Shown here: positions 8,668-19,086 of the stretch, piece by piece | How the letters are laid out: each line of letters starts with the position of its first letter | How positions within the stretch are numbered: position 1 is the first letter of the stretch | Assembly: GCF_002973595.1 (NCBI RefSeq) | Contig: NZ_PVEO01000007.1 | Span: 186,001 to 250,000 of the forward strand | Direction of reading: 5' to 3' | From: Jejuia pallidilutea | GTDB lineage: Bacteria > Bacteroidota > Bacteroidia > Flavobacteriales > Flavobacteriaceae | Length of the DNA stretch: 64,000 bases | Made by a program: the position numbers and the translations under genes | The notes under the pieces: model-generated | The model's input: only the letters and a program-made list of their open reading frames with translations | What the model was told of the DNA's origin: nothing | Database searches by the model: none

Positions 8668-9351
8668 ATGACCTCAAGCGAATTTAAAAACTTCCTTACA
8701 AGCATTAAACCTAAACCACTTCACGTTTTAGATGCTTCCATTCCAAAATCGCAATACATTGCTTTAGATTTATCAGAACGCAATACCGAACTTCAGTATG
8801 TAGATGTGTCTTCGTCTAAAGAATTTTCAATATATATCAATTCATATTTAAAACAGCATAACGCCAAAGTTGCCTATGGAGGTTATAACGAGTTACGTAA
8901 CATATATAACAGAAGTACACATTTTGATAGCCTTAGCGAAAAACGTAATATCCATTTGGGTATAGATTTGTGGTGTGCTGAAGGAACATCAATTTTTACA
9001 CCTATTGATGGTGAAATTCATAGTTTTAAAAATAATACCAATTATGGTGATTATGGACCAACTATTATTTTAAAGCATAACATTTCAGGAACTGTTTTTT
9101 ACACACTTTACGGGCATTTAAGTTTAGCCTCTATTGCTAATTTAAAAGTAGGCGAAACATTTAGCAGAGGAGAGCAATTGGCGTTTTTGGGCGATGCCAC
9201 TGTAAATGGCGATTACCCGCCACATTTGCACTTTCAAATTATAAAAGATATTGAAGGGTATTTAGGAGACTACCCAGGAGTAACTTCAAAAAAAGATTTA
9301 GAGTTTTACTTGCAAAATTGCCCTAATCCGCTTTTGTTTTTGGGCTTTTAA
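8668..9351 (+). CDS. M23-family (LytM) peptidase
   Basis: 227 residues. The zinc ligands of the LytM fold are all visible: HxxxD in HLGIDLW, the GHLS loop, and HLH in PPHLHFQI. The family cleaves peptidoglycan cross-bridges or acts as an amidase activator. No clear signal peptide or membrane helix is present, which is odd for a cell-wall enzyme, and the N-terminal 90 residues are not recognisable. It ends 5 bp from a convergent membrane gene. Confidence 0.85.
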   Translation: MTSSEFKNFLTSIKPKPLHVLDASIPKSQYIALDLSERNTELQYVDVSSSKEFSIYINSYLKQHNAKVAYGGYNELRNIYNRSTHFDSLSEKRNIHLGIDLWCAEGTSIFTPIDGEIHSFKNNTNYGDYGPTIILKHNISGTVFYTLYGHLSLASIANLKVGETFSRGEQLAFLGDATVNGDYPPHLHFQIIKDIEGYLGDYPGVTSKKDLEFYLQNCPNPLLFLGF

Positions 9352-9355
9352 AGTT

Positions 9356-9748
9356 TTATTTACCAAATAGTTTTTTTACCTCTGGTTTTGTGAGTTCTAT
9401 CAATGTAAAAACACCTAATAAAATTCCAAGAATACCGGTTAAAACATTTAAAATAGCTATAACAAAAATAAAATTATAATTTTTAACCTCCTTTAAATAT
9501 TTAGATGCTAAAAGTGTAAGTATTCCTAAAACTATACAAATAATTACACCAAGCCCACCAATAATGACAAAAAACCAACCAAAATTAAATGGTAACTCTG
9601 GGTTTTCTGATGAATGTTCTATAGCAGCGTTAAAGAAAAAACCCATACCGGCATAAAGGATGAAGAATACTGAAAAGCATAAGGTTATAATTCCTTTTAC
9701 AAGAAAAAGAATTCTAAATGTGTTGAGGTTGTTTGGTTTTGCTTCCAT
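9356..9748 (-). CDS. Small membrane protein with three to four helices
   Basis: 130 residues with hydrophobic segments at about 12-35, 55-83 and 92-118. Conserved-looking glycines (GGLGVIICIVLGILTLLAS, GILGILLGVFTLIEL) indicate packed helices. No enzymatic motif is present. It may be related to DUF4064-type membrane proteins, but this is not certain. It is monocistronic, on the opposite strand to the neighbouring peptidase. Confidence 0.6.
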   Translation of the reverse strand: MEAKPNNLNTFRILFLVKGIITLCFSVFFILYAGMGFFFNAAIEHSSENPELPFNFGWFFVIIGGLGVIICIVLGILTLLASKYLKEVKNYNFIFVIAILNVLTGILGILLGVFTLIELTKPEVKKLFGK

Positions 9749-9862
9749 TTAATTTGTTTTTGAAATGTGTGTAGATGTATAAGTTTTAAATAATAGTGAT
9801 AGCTGCATACACACTAGCAAGGTTTAAAATTTTAAAAATTTTTGGTGTGGGGCAATGGTGTG

Positions 9863-12037
9863 CTAGTCAATTAAAATCTCTAAAATCTTAATAGCAGCTT
9901 CACTTATTTTTGTACCTGGACCAAATACAGCAACTGCTCCTGCATCAAATAAAAACTGATAGTCTTGTTTTGGAATAACACCACCAACAATTACCATAAT
10001 GTCGTCTCGTCCATAGTGCTTCAATTCCTCAATAACTTGAGGCACTAAAGTTTTATGGCCTGCTGCTTGCGAAGACACTCCTAAAATATGCACATCGTTT
10101 TCAACGGCTTGTTTAGCGGCTTCTTTAGGTGTTTGAAATAGTGGGCCTATATCTACATCAAAACCAATATCGGCATATCCTGTAGCGACTACTTTTGCAC
10201 CACGGTCGTGACCATCTTGTCCCATTTTTGCTATCATAATACGTGGTCTGCGTCCATCTTGTTCCGCAAAAATATCAGCTAGTTTTTGTGCCTTTTTAAA
10301 AGATTCGTCGTTTTCAATCGCTTTACTGTACACGCCAGAGAATGATTTTATTTGTGCTTTATGTCGGCCATATTCAGCTTCAAGAGCATCGCTAATTTCA
10401 CCTAAAGTAGCACGACACCTTGCAGCTTCAATAGCTAAACCTAATAAATTATAATCCTCACGAAAGTGGGGATCTTTTGTATTTTTAGTTGAAACGTTAT
10501 TATCCGAATTTAAGGAAAATTTTGCTGCCTTAGTTAATTTTGATAAAGCTGATGTTACTTCAGCAGCATTTCTTTCAGATTTTATACGTTTTAAGCGTTC
10601 TATTTGAGAGTTTCTAACGGTTTGATTGTCTACTTCTAGAGTAGAAATGGCATCTTCTTTTTCTAATTGGTATTTGTTTACTCCAACAATTATATCTTGC
10701 CCAGAATCAATTCTTGCTTGTTTTCTGGCTGCAGCTTCTTCAATTCTAATTTTAGGAATTCCAGCCTCTATAGCTTTGGTCATACCTCCCAAGTCTTCAA
10801 CTTCCTGAATTAATGCCCAGGCTTTTTTTGCAATATCATGTGTTAGTTTTTCAACATAAAAGCTGCCTGCCCATGGGTCTACCGTTTTTGTAATTTTAGT
10901 TTCTTCTTGTAAAAAAATTTGTGTATTTCTGGCAATTCGTGCTGAAAAATCGGTTGGTAGTGCAATCGCTTCATCCAGGGCATTGGTGTGTAGGCTTTGT
11001 GTGCCTCCAAAGGCGGCCGCCGCTGCTTCAATAGTGGTTCTAGCTACATTGTTAAACGGATCTTGTTCGGTTAAACTCCATCCAGAAGTTTGGCAATGTG
11101 TACGTAAGGCTAAAGATTTTGGGTTTTTAGGGTTAAACTGTTTTACAATTTTAGCCCATAATAGTCTAGCAGCTCGCATTTTGGCAATCTCCATAAAATG
11201 GTTCATACCAACAGCCCAGAAGAACGAAAGGCGAGGGGCAAAGGTATCAATGTCCATACCTGCTTTTAGTCCGGTTTTTAAATACTCTAAACCATCGGCC
11301 AGCGTGTAGGCCAGCTCTATATCGCAAGTAGCACCAGCTTCTTGCATATGGTAGCCAGAAATGCTGATACTGTTAAATTTAGACATGTGCTTACTTGTAA
11401 ATTCAAAAATATCAGAGATGATTTTCATGGACGGTGTAGGCGGATAAATATAGGTATTACGTACCATAAACTCCTTTAAAATATCATTTTGAATGGTGCC
11501 TGAAAGCTGCTCTAGCTTTACGCCTTGCTCTTCGGCAGCTACAATATAAAATGCCATAATGGGCAATACTGCGCCATTCATAGTCATGGAAACAGACATT
11601 TTACCTAGTGGAATTTGGTCGAAGAGAATTTTCATATCCTCTACCGAATCTATAGCTACACCCGCTTTACCAACATCGCCAACAACACGTTTATGATCGG
11701 AATCGTAACCTCTATGCGTAGCTAAATCGAAAGCCACAGAAAGACCTTTTTGTCCGGCAGCTAGGTTGCGTCTATAAAAGGCATTGCTTTCTTCGGCAGT
11801 ACTAAATCCTGCATATTGGCGAATCGTCCAAGGTCTTCGTACATACATAGTGCTGTATGGTCCACGTAGATATGGCGGGATACCAGCTACAAAATTTAAA
11901 TGTTCAACTTTATGAAGATCGTATTTACTGTAAGCAGATTTTACATCAATACCTTCAGCAGTGGCAAATGTATTTACATCTGTTTTTGGGTCTTGTTCTT
12001 CCAGCCTTATCTTAATATGTTGAAGATTCTTTCTCAA
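9863..12037 (-). CDS. mutB: Methylmalonyl-CoA mutase, large catalytic subunit
   Basis: 724 residues, the normal length. The N-terminal TIM barrel includes [21 protein letters not shown] and [20 protein letters not shown]. The C-terminal B12 domain has the DGHDRG motif, whose His610 is the lower axial cobalt ligand. It interconverts (R)-methylmalonyl-CoA and succinyl-CoA, linking propionate and odd-chain or branched-chain degradation to the TCA cycle. It is the last gene of the leftward operon starting at udk and lies 5 bp after the lipoprotein gene. MeaB at 4054-5136 is its partner. Confidence 0.96.
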   Translation of the reverse strand: MRKNLQHIKIRLEEQDPKTDVNTFATAEGIDVKSAYSKYDLHKVEHLNFVAGIPPYLRGPYSTMYVRRPWTIRQYAGFSTAEESNAFYRRNLAAGQKGLSVAFDLATHRGYDSDHKRVVGDVGKAGVAIDSVEDMKILFDQIPLGKMSVSMTMNGAVLPIMAFYIVAAEEQGVKLEQLSGTIQNDILKEFMVRNTYIYPPTPSMKIISDIFEFTSKHMSKFNSISISGYHMQEAGATCDIELAYTLADGLEYLKTGLKAGMDIDTFAPRLSFFWAVGMNHFMEIAKMRAARLLWAKIVKQFNPKNPKSLALRTHCQTSGWSLTEQDPFNNVARTTIEAAAAAFGGTQSLHTNALDEAIALPTDFSARIARNTQIFLQEETKITKTVDPWAGSFYVEKLTHDIAKKAWALIQEVEDLGGMTKAIEAGIPKIRIEEAAARKQARIDSGQDIIVGVNKYQLEKEDAISTLEVDNQTVRNSQIERLKRIKSERNAAEVTSALSKLTKAAKFSLNSDNNVSTKNTKDPHFREDYNLLGLAIEAARCRATLGEISDALEAEYGRHKAQIKSFSGVYSKAIENDESFKKAQKLADIFAEQDGRRPRIMIAKMGQDGHDRGAKVVATGYADIGFDVDIGPLFQTPKEAAKQAVENDVHILGVSSQAAGHKTLVPQVIEELKHYGRDDIMVIVGGVIPKQDYQFLFDAGAVAVFGPGTKISEAAIKILEILID

Positions 12038-12042
12038 ATTTA

Positions 12043-12729
12043 TTAGTGATTGTGTCCTGCATGAGGATCATTTTGTGGTGTCTGCGGTGGAATTTTATTA
12101 AAATCTACCTTAGGTTCTGGTTTTTCAGCAACTTGAGACAAATCTACATCAAACAATTTCCCGTAGTAAAACTCTAAAGCCACATAAGCAGATAGGTATT
12201 TATCGCGAATAGCCGCACCATAGTTTGATTGTAATGCTGGACCAAATAATTTAGGGCTCATACTATTGGTTTCTAATAGTGCATTTAGGGTTGTTTTTAG
12301 GCTTCTGTCTATCATATTGTTAGCTATACATGCCATAACAGAACTATTGTAATTTAGTTTGGTGTTGGCATTGTTTAAGTCCCATAATTCCTGTTTGGAT
12401 TTTAAAACTTCAAACACTTTTGCGGTATGGGGCGATACAATATCGGCATAATTTATACGGCCATACATGGCGTTTCTAATAAATTGCGAATAAGCGCGTG
12501 TTAAGTTAGGTGCTCCCGTTTGTCCGTTTTTTCCGTAAGCTTCTAAAATATCGTTTTCAAAAGAAAATAAAGCCTCGTTAAGGAGTTTTAAGTCGAATTT
12601 ATCACAGTTTAGCACAATACCTTTTTCAGTGTATTTATATTCGTCTAAGGTTTTTTCTTCGGCTTCTTTTTTACAGCTAAATAAAGCGAGGACCAATAAA
12701 AATGCAAAAAGCTTAAATTTTAAATTCAT
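12043..12729 (-). CDS. Lipoprotein of unknown function inside the mutase operon
   Basis: 228 residues with a lipoprotein signal ([10 protein letters not shown], Cys19 the lipidation site) and a C-terminal His-rich tail (DPHAGHNH). The body is helical. It has 5-bp gaps to both mutase genes, so it is certainly co-transcribed with them, yet it is an envelope protein and cannot contact the cytoplasmic mutase. I do not recognise a domain. The tail could bind metal. Confidence 0.75.
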   Translation of the reverse strand: MNLKFKLFAFLLVLALFSCKKEAEEKTLDEYKYTEKGIVLNCDKFDLKLLNEALFSFENDILEAYGKNGQTGAPNLTRAYSQFIRNAMYGRINYADIVSPHTAKVFEVLKSKQELWDLNNANTKLNYNSSVMACIANNMIDRSLKTTLNALLETNSMSPKLFGPALQSNYGAAIRDKYLSAYVALEFYYGKLFDVDLSQVAEKPEPKVDFNKIPPQTPQNDPHAGHNH

Positions 12730-12734
12730 AATAA

Positions 12735-14102
12735 TTACTCTTTTTTTAATCGTTCTTGTTCTAAGTTTTCGGTTAAACGTTTTTCTATAATAGGTGCTAT
12801 TAAAGTTTTTCTTTTTTCAATTTTTACAAAAGGATAAATTTCTAAATTATCCTTCATTTTATCATCTGTATTGGGGTGTTTATTGCTGCCAAGAACAACT
12901 TCGTTGCCAGTATTAAACTGTTCTTGCTCTTTGTTAGCACTTTCTTTTATTTTGCGTTGAATTGTGCCATTTTTTAATTGCTTTAAAAACCCTCCATTGG
13001 CTTCAATATCCTTAAATAATGTTAGGGCTTTTTCGGCTAGTTGTTCGGTTAAGCTCTCTATGTAATAACTGCCGTCTGAAGGATTATTTACCGCGGTAAA
13101 GTAGCTTTCGTGCTTTAAAATTAATAGTTGATTTCTAGCAATGCGCGCTCCAAAATTATTGTACTTTTTAAATACAGCATCGTAAGGTAAATTACTTATA
13201 GTATCTGCCCCGCCTAAAATGGCGCTCATACATTCTGTTGTAGTACGTAGCATGTTGGTATTATAATCGTAAATGGCCTTATTTCGTTTTGAAGGTGTTG
13301 CGAAAATATGGCAATTATAATCTGCCAAATACTCCTTTTCAAGTGTGTTAAACAGTAATTTTAACGCTCTTAACTTTGCGATTTCAAAGAAATAATTTGA
13401 GCCGATAGCAACATTAAATACAATATTAATTTTTGATGTTATTTCTTTTGAAGTGTTTTCTATATAATTAAAATATTCGTTAGCATGCGCCATTGCATAT
13501 GCCAATTGTTGTACCATATTAGCGCCAGCATTTTGATATAAATCTGTATGTATTGAAAAAGAATTTAAATGCGTGATAGCACTTTTAAATTTTAAAAAAT
13601 CTTCTTTTAAATTAAAAAACCAATTACCAGATTTAGCTAACTGACCAATAATATCGGTATGTATATAAATTTCAGATGTTTTGGAAATTTTAGAAACTAT
13701 ATTTAGATATTCTATTGATAAAAACTGCAATTGAAAATGAATGGCAACATCGTTTAAATTAATATCTTTTAATAGTTCTTCTAACGAAATTGTTTTAGAA
13801 GGTATAATAAATTTAATACTATTTGCGCCACTTAAAATAGCAGTCTGCGCCTTGGTATTTGCATTTTTGGCGTTTGCTACAAAAAGAGTTTCGCATATTT
13901 TAAAGCCATTGGTTTTTGTCTTAACAGTTTTTGGTGTAGCCGTAATGTCTTCGGCATGATAAAAGGGTTTTACTTGTATACCTTCATTACTTGTCCAAAC
14001 TAGCGCATCATTATAATCGGCTCCTTTTAAATCGAACTGTATTTTTTGTTTCCACTGTTTTGCAGAAACGGGCTCAAATTCATTAAATAACGAGTTACTC
14101 AT
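12735..14102 (-). CDS. mutA: Methylmalonyl-CoA mutase, small subunit
   Basis: 455 residues. It matches the barrel domain of the mutase fold (FFEIAKLRALKLLFNTLEKEY, GADTISNLPYD, ARIARNQLLILKHESY, DPSDGSYYIESLTEQL-like segment) but has no DGHDRG B12 motif and lacks the full C-terminal domain. It is therefore the structural, non-catalytic partner of the large subunit. It is shorter than many MutA proteins, as is usual in flavobacteria. Its start overlaps the end of the DivIC-like gene by 8 bp. Confidence 0.92.
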   Translation of the reverse strand: MSNSLFNEFEPVSAKQWKQKIQFDLKGADYNDALVWTSNEGIQVKPFYHAEDITATPKTVKTKTNGFKICETLFVANAKNANTKAQTAILSGANSIKFIIPSKTISLEELLKDINLNDVAIHFQLQFLSIEYLNIVSKISKTSEIYIHTDIIGQLAKSGNWFFNLKEDFLKFKSAITHLNSFSIHTDLYQNAGANMVQQLAYAMAHANEYFNYIENTSKEITSKINIVFNVAIGSNYFFEIAKLRALKLLFNTLEKEYLADYNCHIFATPSKRNKAIYDYNTNMLRTTTECMSAILGGADTISNLPYDAVFKKYNNFGARIARNQLLILKHESYFTAVNNPSDGSYYIESLTEQLAEKALTLFKDIEANGGFLKQLKNGTIQRKIKESANKEQEQFNTGNEVVLGSNKHPNTDDKMKDNLEIYPFVKIEKRKTLIAPIIEKRLTENLEQERLKKE

Positions 14103-14424
14103 TATCCTTTGTTTTTATACTGTCTTCGTATTCAATAATAAAAATTTCTTCATTCTCGCGTTTCATATAATATTCTTCGCGAGCAAATTTTTCTAAACCT
14201 TCTTGAGAGCTTAATTTTTTAAATTCTTTTTCGTCTTTTTCTTTCCCTTTTTGGTAATATTCCTTTTCTGCTTTTAAATCGTCTATTTCGTTATTTAGTT
14301 CGTTGTGAATAAACCATGAGTTACTGTCAAAAAAAATCATCCAAACCACAAATACCACCAAGATAAGAATATAAATATTCTTAAAAGGTTTTAAAAAACG
14401 GTGATTTAAATTAATTTTTTTCAC
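14095..14424 (-). CDS. FtsB/DivIC-like septum formation initiator
   Basis: 109 residues. A short basic cytoplasmic tail is followed by one transmembrane helix (NIYILILVVFVVWMIFFDS), a coiled coil (ELNNEIDDLKAEKEYYQKGKEK) and the family signature EKFAREEYYMKRENEEIF. The family forms the periplasmic coiled-coil part of the FtsQLB-type division complex. It is co-transcribed between udk and mutA, a combination common in Flavobacteriaceae that has no obvious functional meaning. Confidence 0.85.
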   Translation of the reverse strand: MKKINLNHRFLKPFKNIYILILVVFVVWMIFFDSNSWFIHNELNNEIDDLKAEKEYYQKGKEKDEKEFKKLSSQEGLEKFAREEYYMKRENEEIFIIEYEDSIKTKDNE

Positions 14425-14430
14425 TATTTG

Positions 14431-15036
14431 TTACAATTTATCATTAATTATTGTGCGAACTATATCTATGGCTACTGTGTTGTAGTGGTTGTTTGGTATA
14501 ATAATATCTGCATACTCTTTCATGGGTTCTATAAACTGATTATGCATGGGTTTTAATGTGGTTTTATAACGCGTTAAGACTTCATCTAAATCTCTGCCAC
14601 GCTCTGAAATATCGCGTTTTAGGCGTCTTATTAGGCGCTCGTCGCTATCGGCGTGCACAAATATTTTAATATCGAACATTTCTCTAAGTTCAGGATTGGT
14701 AAGGATTAAAATACCTTCAACAATCATAACTTTTCTGGGATGCGTTAAAACCGTATCTCCGGTTCTATTGTGTTTAACGAAAGAATATACGGGTTGGTGT
14801 ATAGGTTTGTTGTTTTTTAAAGTTCTTAAATGTTCTGCCAGTAAATCAAAATCTATACTCCTTGGGTGATCGAAATTAATTTTAACCCGTTCGTCGTAGC
14901 TTAAGTGCGATGTGTCTTTATAATATGAATCTTGGGAAATTACTCCAACTTCCCCTTCTGGAAGTTCGTTTAAAAGCTGATTTACTACTGTAGTTTTTCC
15001 GCAGCCAGTACCTCCTGCAATTCCTATTACCAACAT
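14431..15036 (-). CDS. udk: Uridine kinase
   Basis: 201 residues. The P-loop GIAGGTGCGKTTV is at the N-terminus, followed by SQDSYYKD and DHPRSIDFDLL, which bind the nucleoside, and later RRLKRDISERGRD, the lid. It phosphorylates uridine and cytidine to UMP and CMP with ATP or GTP in pyrimidine salvage. It is the first gene of the leftward operon that continues to mutB, with a good -7 box 28 bp upstream. Confidence 0.95.
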   Translation of the reverse strand: MLVIGIAGGTGCGKTTVVNQLLNELPEGEVGVISQDSYYKDTSHLSYDERVKINFDHPRSIDFDLLAEHLRTLKNNKPIHQPVYSFVKHNRTGDTVLTHPRKVMIVEGILILTNPELREMFDIKIFVHADSDERLIRRLKRDISERGRDLDEVLTRYKTTLKPMHNQFIEPMKEYADIIIPNNHYNTVAIDIVRTIINDKL

Positions 15037-15063
15037 ATTTTTATTGAAATTTTACCGTAAAAA

Positions 15064-15071
15064 CAAAGTTA
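15064..15071 (-). promoter_or_regulatory. -7 promoter box of the udk-mutB operon
   Basis: Read leftward the sequence is TAACTTTG, a perfect TAnnTTTG. It lies 28 bp before the udk start and gives a leader of roughly 20 bases. It would drive udk, the DivIC-like gene, mutA, the lipoprotein gene and mutB. Confidence 0.6.
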
Positions 15072-15102
15072 GTAAATGTAAAATGATATGGTTACTAATT
15101 GG

Positions 15103-15507
15103 CTATTTTTTTATGGCAGCAACCTCTTCAGTAGTTACAATATTTTTATTGGAATTTCCCCAACTGTTGTTTATAAAATTCATTACATCGGCAATTTCTT
15201 CATCATCTAAACCCATAGGTGCCATTTTTCCGTTATATATAATACCGTTTACGGTTATCTCACCTTGTTGACCGTATTTTATACCACGAATACTAGCTTC
15301 TCTATTATTTTTTAGGTAATCAGATTTTGCTAAAGGCGGAAAGGTGTGTTTTACGCCTTCGCCATTTGGCATGTGGCAGGTTACACAAAAATCCGAATAA
15401 ATTTCCTGTCCTCTAGAGATGCTTTCTTGTAATTGGTCTTGCTGCGACACTGTAAGAGTTATAAAAGTTGCCAAACCACTTAAAATTGCACATAAAAAAA
15501 TTTTCAT
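15103..15507 (-). CDS. Secreted c-type cytochrome
   Basis: About 134 residues with a signal peptide (KIFLCAILSGLATFITL) and one heme-binding motif CVTCH, followed by a methionine ligand candidate in KMAPMGLDDEEIADVMNFI. It is a single-heme class I cytochrome c of the periplasm. A longer frame from 15537 would overlap the preceding gene by 20 bp and place ten extra residues before the signal peptide, so 15507 is preferred. It follows the PQQ sugar dehydrogenase gene by 10 bp and is its likely electron acceptor. Confidence 0.88.
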   Translation of the reverse strand: MKIFLCAILSGLATFITLTVSQQDQLQESISRGQEIYSDFCVTCHMPNGEGVKHTFPPLAKSDYLKNNREASIRGIKYGQQGEITVNGIIYNGKMAPMGLDDEEIADVMNFINNSWGNSNKNIVTTEEVAAIKK

Positions 15508-15517
15508 AATTATTGGT

Positions 15518-16645
15518 TTAAAATGAATCTGGAACAATTTTTACGATACCTAAGCCTTCTACGGCAGCATACAAATAGCCGTCGGGAGCTTGTTTAATAT
15601 CTCTAAATCTGCCAAGGCCTTCAAACAACTTTTCGCGTTTTACAACTTTATTGTTTTTTAAGACCAAGCGTTCTAGGTACTCAAATTTTAAGGAGCCTAC
15701 TAATACGCTACCTTCCCAATCTGGATAATTGCTAGATGTAGGAAACGCCATTCCGCTTGGTGCTATAGAGGGTACCCAATAAAACAGCGGTTGTTGCATG
15801 CCTTCTTTTTCAGTAATTTCGGTAAATTTTGTACCGCTGTAATTAATGCCATAAGAAATAACGGGCCAACCGTAGTTTTTGCCTTTTTCAACAATATTTA
15901 TTTCGTCTCCTCCCTTTGGTCCGTGTTCGTTTACCCAAATTTTTCCTGTTTCTGGGTGTAGCGCCATACCTTGCGGATTGCGGTGACCGTAACTAAAAAT
16001 GGCTTGTTTAGCATTGTTGTTGTCTGTAAACGGGTTATCTTCTGGAATGGAGCCATCTGCATGTAGTCTATATATTTTGCCACCATCTCTGGTAATATCC
16101 TGTGGGTTTACATCCCTATTACCTCTATCGCCAATAGAGAAATATAAGTGCCCTTCGTTATCAAACTCTAAACGCGACCCCCAGTGTTGTCCTTTTTTTG
16201 TGTTAGGAACCCCTTTGTATAAGTGCTCTACATTGGTAACGGTATTGCCATTTAATTTTGCACGCATAATTGCAGTATTGCCACCATCGTCTTCACCTTC
16301 GGCAGAAGCATAAGAAAAGTAAATCCAGCCATTATTTTTGTAATCGGGATGTAGTTTAATATCCATTAAGCCACCTTGTCCTCGAACATAAACTTTGGGG
16401 AGGCCATTTATTATTGTTTTTTTATCGTCTTTAAAATGAATAAGTGTTCCTGCTTTTTCAGTAATAAGCATGCTGCCATCGGGTAAAAACTCCATTCCCC
16501 ACGGAATGTCTAATTCTGGGACAACAACTTCTGTAACATAATTAATTTTAACAGGTGTTTCGGCTGAAACTTTAGAAGGTTCTTGTTGGGCACACGAATA
16601 AAAAGATATTAATGCTATTGCTAAAAGTAATGTAAACTGTTTCAT
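15518..16645 (-). CDS. PQQ-dependent sugar dehydrogenase (YliI/GDH-B type), lipoprotein
   Basis: 375 residues with a lipoprotein signal ending LISFYSC. The six-bladed soluble glucose dehydrogenase propeller is recognisable: DIPWGMEFLPDGSMLITEK, the catalytic-region HWGSRLEFDNEGHLYFSIGD, then GHRNPQGMALHPETGKIWVNEHGPKGGDE. It oxidises an aldose in the periplasm with PQQ and passes electrons to a cytochrome, probably the product of the next gene. No PQQ synthesis genes are present here. Confidence 0.9.
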   Translation of the reverse strand: MKQFTLLLAIALISFYSCAQQEPSKVSAETPVKINYVTEVVVPELDIPWGMEFLPDGSMLITEKAGTLIHFKDDKKTIINGLPKVYVRGQGGLMDIKLHPDYKNNGWIYFSYASAEGEDDGGNTAIMRAKLNGNTVTNVEHLYKGVPNTKKGQHWGSRLEFDNEGHLYFSIGDRGNRDVNPQDITRDGGKIYRLHADGSIPEDNPFTDNNNAKQAIFSYGHRNPQGMALHPETGKIWVNEHGPKGGDEINIVEKGKNYGWPVISYGINYSGTKFTEITEKEGMQQPLFYWVPSIAPSGMAFPTSSNYPDWEGSVLVGSLKFEYLERLVLKNNKVVKREKLFEGLGRFRDIKQAPDGYLYAAVEGLGIVKIVPDSF

Positions 16646-16673
16646 TTTGATAGATTTATAGAGTAAAGATACA

Positions 16674-18968
16674 TTAAAACGAATAATTTAAAGCGAGACC
16701 AGAATAATAATTTAATGGATTTCCTGGGTAAAAATATCTAGGCGCACTATTACCAAAACCAGTGGCATTTATTAATATTTGAGATGCATAGGCAGTGTTA
16801 AATATATTGTTTACGCCTAAAAAAGCATTTAACCTTAGCTTTGGCGCTAAGGTATTTTGGTACCCTATTTTTATGTTTGAAACCGTATAACTTTCGCTAA
16901 ATAAGCTATTACTGTCTGTAATTGGCATTTTACCAACATGCTGAAAGTTAATATTTCCATACATACCCACTTTAGAACTAAAATCTAAACCTAAATTTAA
17001 AACATCTTGTGGAACACCTGTTAAATCGTTACCTGAAAAATCTGAGTTATCGTCAATAAAATTCTTGAATTTATAAAGGTGTAATGCATAGCTTCCAAAG
17101 GCCGATAATTGTAGGTCTTTAGAATTAGTAAACGTATAATTAATTTCTGCTTCCAATCCGTCGTTATGTGTTTTTCCTGCGTTAACACCAATAAATTCAT
17201 CTTGGGAGGTACGTCTTGCTACCAATAGGTTTTTTATAGCTAATCTATATACCGCAACAGTGTATTGCAACCTGTTTTTGGCAGCGTATCCTCTGGTACC
17301 CACCTCAAAATTCCAACCTGTTTCTGGGTTTAAATTAGTATTTATTTGTCCGTTTGGTAGTAATGTTTCTTCTAAAGAAAGCGGGGAGAAACCATGGCTA
17401 ATGTTACCATAAATAGTTAAAGCAGTACTTGCACGGTACAATACGCCTAACTTTGGAGAAACTAAGCCTTTAAAATCAAAACTCCCAGACTCATTTGGGT
17501 TGGTACTTGAAACAGGGAATTTATCTTCTAGGTTGTAACTTGTTTTGTTATAATTAATACCAAAAACAACATCGGTTTTAGAAGTAACAGGATATCTCCC
17601 TTCAAAAAACAGATTGTAGTAGTAGCGTTTTTCTTTGAAATTCGATAAAGCTACACCTTTAATACTGCTGTTTGCTTCAGGAAAATCTTCATATAAATTT
17701 TCAAAAGTTTGATATTTATAGTTGTCCTTAAAAAACTCTATCCCAGATGTCCAATTAATTTTTTTATCATTCACTGTGAAATTTCCTGTAATGCGATGCC
17801 TTAGTCCGTAACCAAAAACAGTTTCATCTAAAATATTAAAGGGTCTTGGCTCGTAAGAATTTCTAAAAGACATAAAAACACTTGTACTTTGTTCAAGTTT
17901 TTCGTTGAATTTATGAATTAAGGAAATACCAATAATACCTCGTTTTGTGTCTTCAAAACCGCGAGATTGCTTCCATGTAAATGCTGCCGATTCAGGATTG
18001 TTTGTAAAGTCTGTTTCATTTAGAGAGCTAGGTATAAAGGCTTTTAAATCTGAGAATATCCCTAAAATAGAGAGTTCGTTTTTAGCATTTAATTTATGAA
18101 CAGTGTTTAAAGTTAATGCGTGCCTTTTGTAATCGTTGTTTTCTCTAAAACCATTACTTTTCGTATTGCTATACACTAGTTTATAACTGTTGGAAGCATT
18201 ACCATAATTAATTTGTGATAAGTTTTTAAAGAGCCCAAAAGAGCCGATAGAAGTTTCGTTTTCAAAACCAGTACTATTAAAAGAGGATGTTTTTGGAAGC
18301 AACCTAATAACGCCACCAAGGCCGGCACCATAAGTACTAGAAGTAGCCCCTTTAGTGATTTCTATTCGCGATAAAGCACCTAATTCAAAATCTTCCAAAC
18401 TAGTTTCCCCACTGCCATTCGTTAATGGAATATCTTTAAAGTAGGCCCTAATTTTTGCAGTGCCAAACAGGTTTCTAGAACCTACGCCCCTAATAGTAAT
18501 ACGGTTGGTGTTAAGCGCGCCAGTTTGCATAAAAACTCCTGGAACTCTATTTAAAGCCTCGTTAATATTAACGGTGTTTGCCCTTTCTATAGCTTTGCTG
18601 GATACAAGTGATACACTAGAGGTTGATGCTTTAAGCTCAATTGGTAGGTGACTAGCATTTATAACTATTTCATTTAACGCATTTGGTTGCTTTTGAAGCT
18701 TTACAACATAGTTGTTTAGTGGGCTTAATTTAAGTGTTTTAAGAATATAACCTTTTTTATTAAAAGTATATAAGCCAGAAGTTTTTATTTTGAAAAAACC
18801 AGTATTACTAGTAAATGTAGAATCATTTTGAAGTTGTGTAATCTCAACTTCTGAAACAAGATTACCGTTTTCTGAATCTATAATTCTATTCAGATTAGTA
18901 GTTTGACAGAAGTAAACTTGCGTTACTAGCACTGCGATAATAAAGGGAAGCCATTGTTTTTTTTTCAC
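16674..18968 (-). CDS. TonB-dependent outer-membrane receptor
   Basis: 764 residues: signal peptide, a short CarboxypepD_reg-like domain (about 25-95), a TonB-box-like NEIVINASH, a plug domain (NINEALNRVPGVFMQ, ITIRGVGSRN, RIEITKGATSSTYGAGLGGVIRL) and a 22-strand barrel ending in the aromatic terminus ALNYSF. The plug resembles siderophore/FecA-type receptors rather than SusC. No TonB- or ligand-specific neighbour is present, so the ligand is unknown. A Fur box is not evident. Confidence 0.92.
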   Translation of the reverse strand: MKKKQWLPFIIAVLVTQVYFCQTTNLNRIIDSENGNLVSEVEITQLQNDSTFTSNTGFFKIKTSGLYTFNKKGYILKTLKLSPLNNYVVKLQKQPNALNEIVINASHLPIELKASTSSVSLVSSKAIERANTVNINEALNRVPGVFMQTGALNTNRITIRGVGSRNLFGTAKIRAYFKDIPLTNGSGETSLEDFELGALSRIEITKGATSSTYGAGLGGVIRLLPKTSSFNSTGFENETSIGSFGLFKNLSQINYGNASNSYKLVYSNTKSNGFRENNDYKRHALTLNTVHKLNAKNELSILGIFSDLKAFIPSSLNETDFTNNPESAAFTWKQSRGFEDTKRGIIGISLIHKFNEKLEQSTSVFMSFRNSYEPRPFNILDETVFGYGLRHRITGNFTVNDKKINWTSGIEFFKDNYKYQTFENLYEDFPEANSSIKGVALSNFKEKRYYYNLFFEGRYPVTSKTDVVFGINYNKTSYNLEDKFPVSSTNPNESGSFDFKGLVSPKLGVLYRASTALTIYGNISHGFSPLSLEETLLPNGQINTNLNPETGWNFEVGTRGYAAKNRLQYTVAVYRLAIKNLLVARRTSQDEFIGVNAGKTHNDGLEAEINYTFTNSKDLQLSAFGSYALHLYKFKNFIDDNSDFSGNDLTGVPQDVLNLGLDFSSKVGMYGNINFQHVGKMPITDSNSLFSESYTVSNIKIGYQNTLAPKLRLNAFLGVNNIFNTAYASQILINATGFGNSAPRYFYPGNPLNYYSGLALNYSF

Positions 18969-19057
18969 TGCTGCAAAGTAGTTGTTTTATAGAATCGGAA
19001 AAAGTTTGAAAAACTAAATTTTTCTTAAAAAAACACTTTAGAACTAGTAGAAATAAG

Positions 19058-19065
19058 TATATTTG
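19058..19065 (+). promoter_or_regulatory. -7 promoter box of tRNA-Pro(UGG)
   Basis: TATATTTG is a perfect TAnnTTTG box, 21 bp before the mature tRNA 5' end. Confidence 0.65.
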
Positions 19066-19086
19066 CACCCGCTTAGATAACTATTT

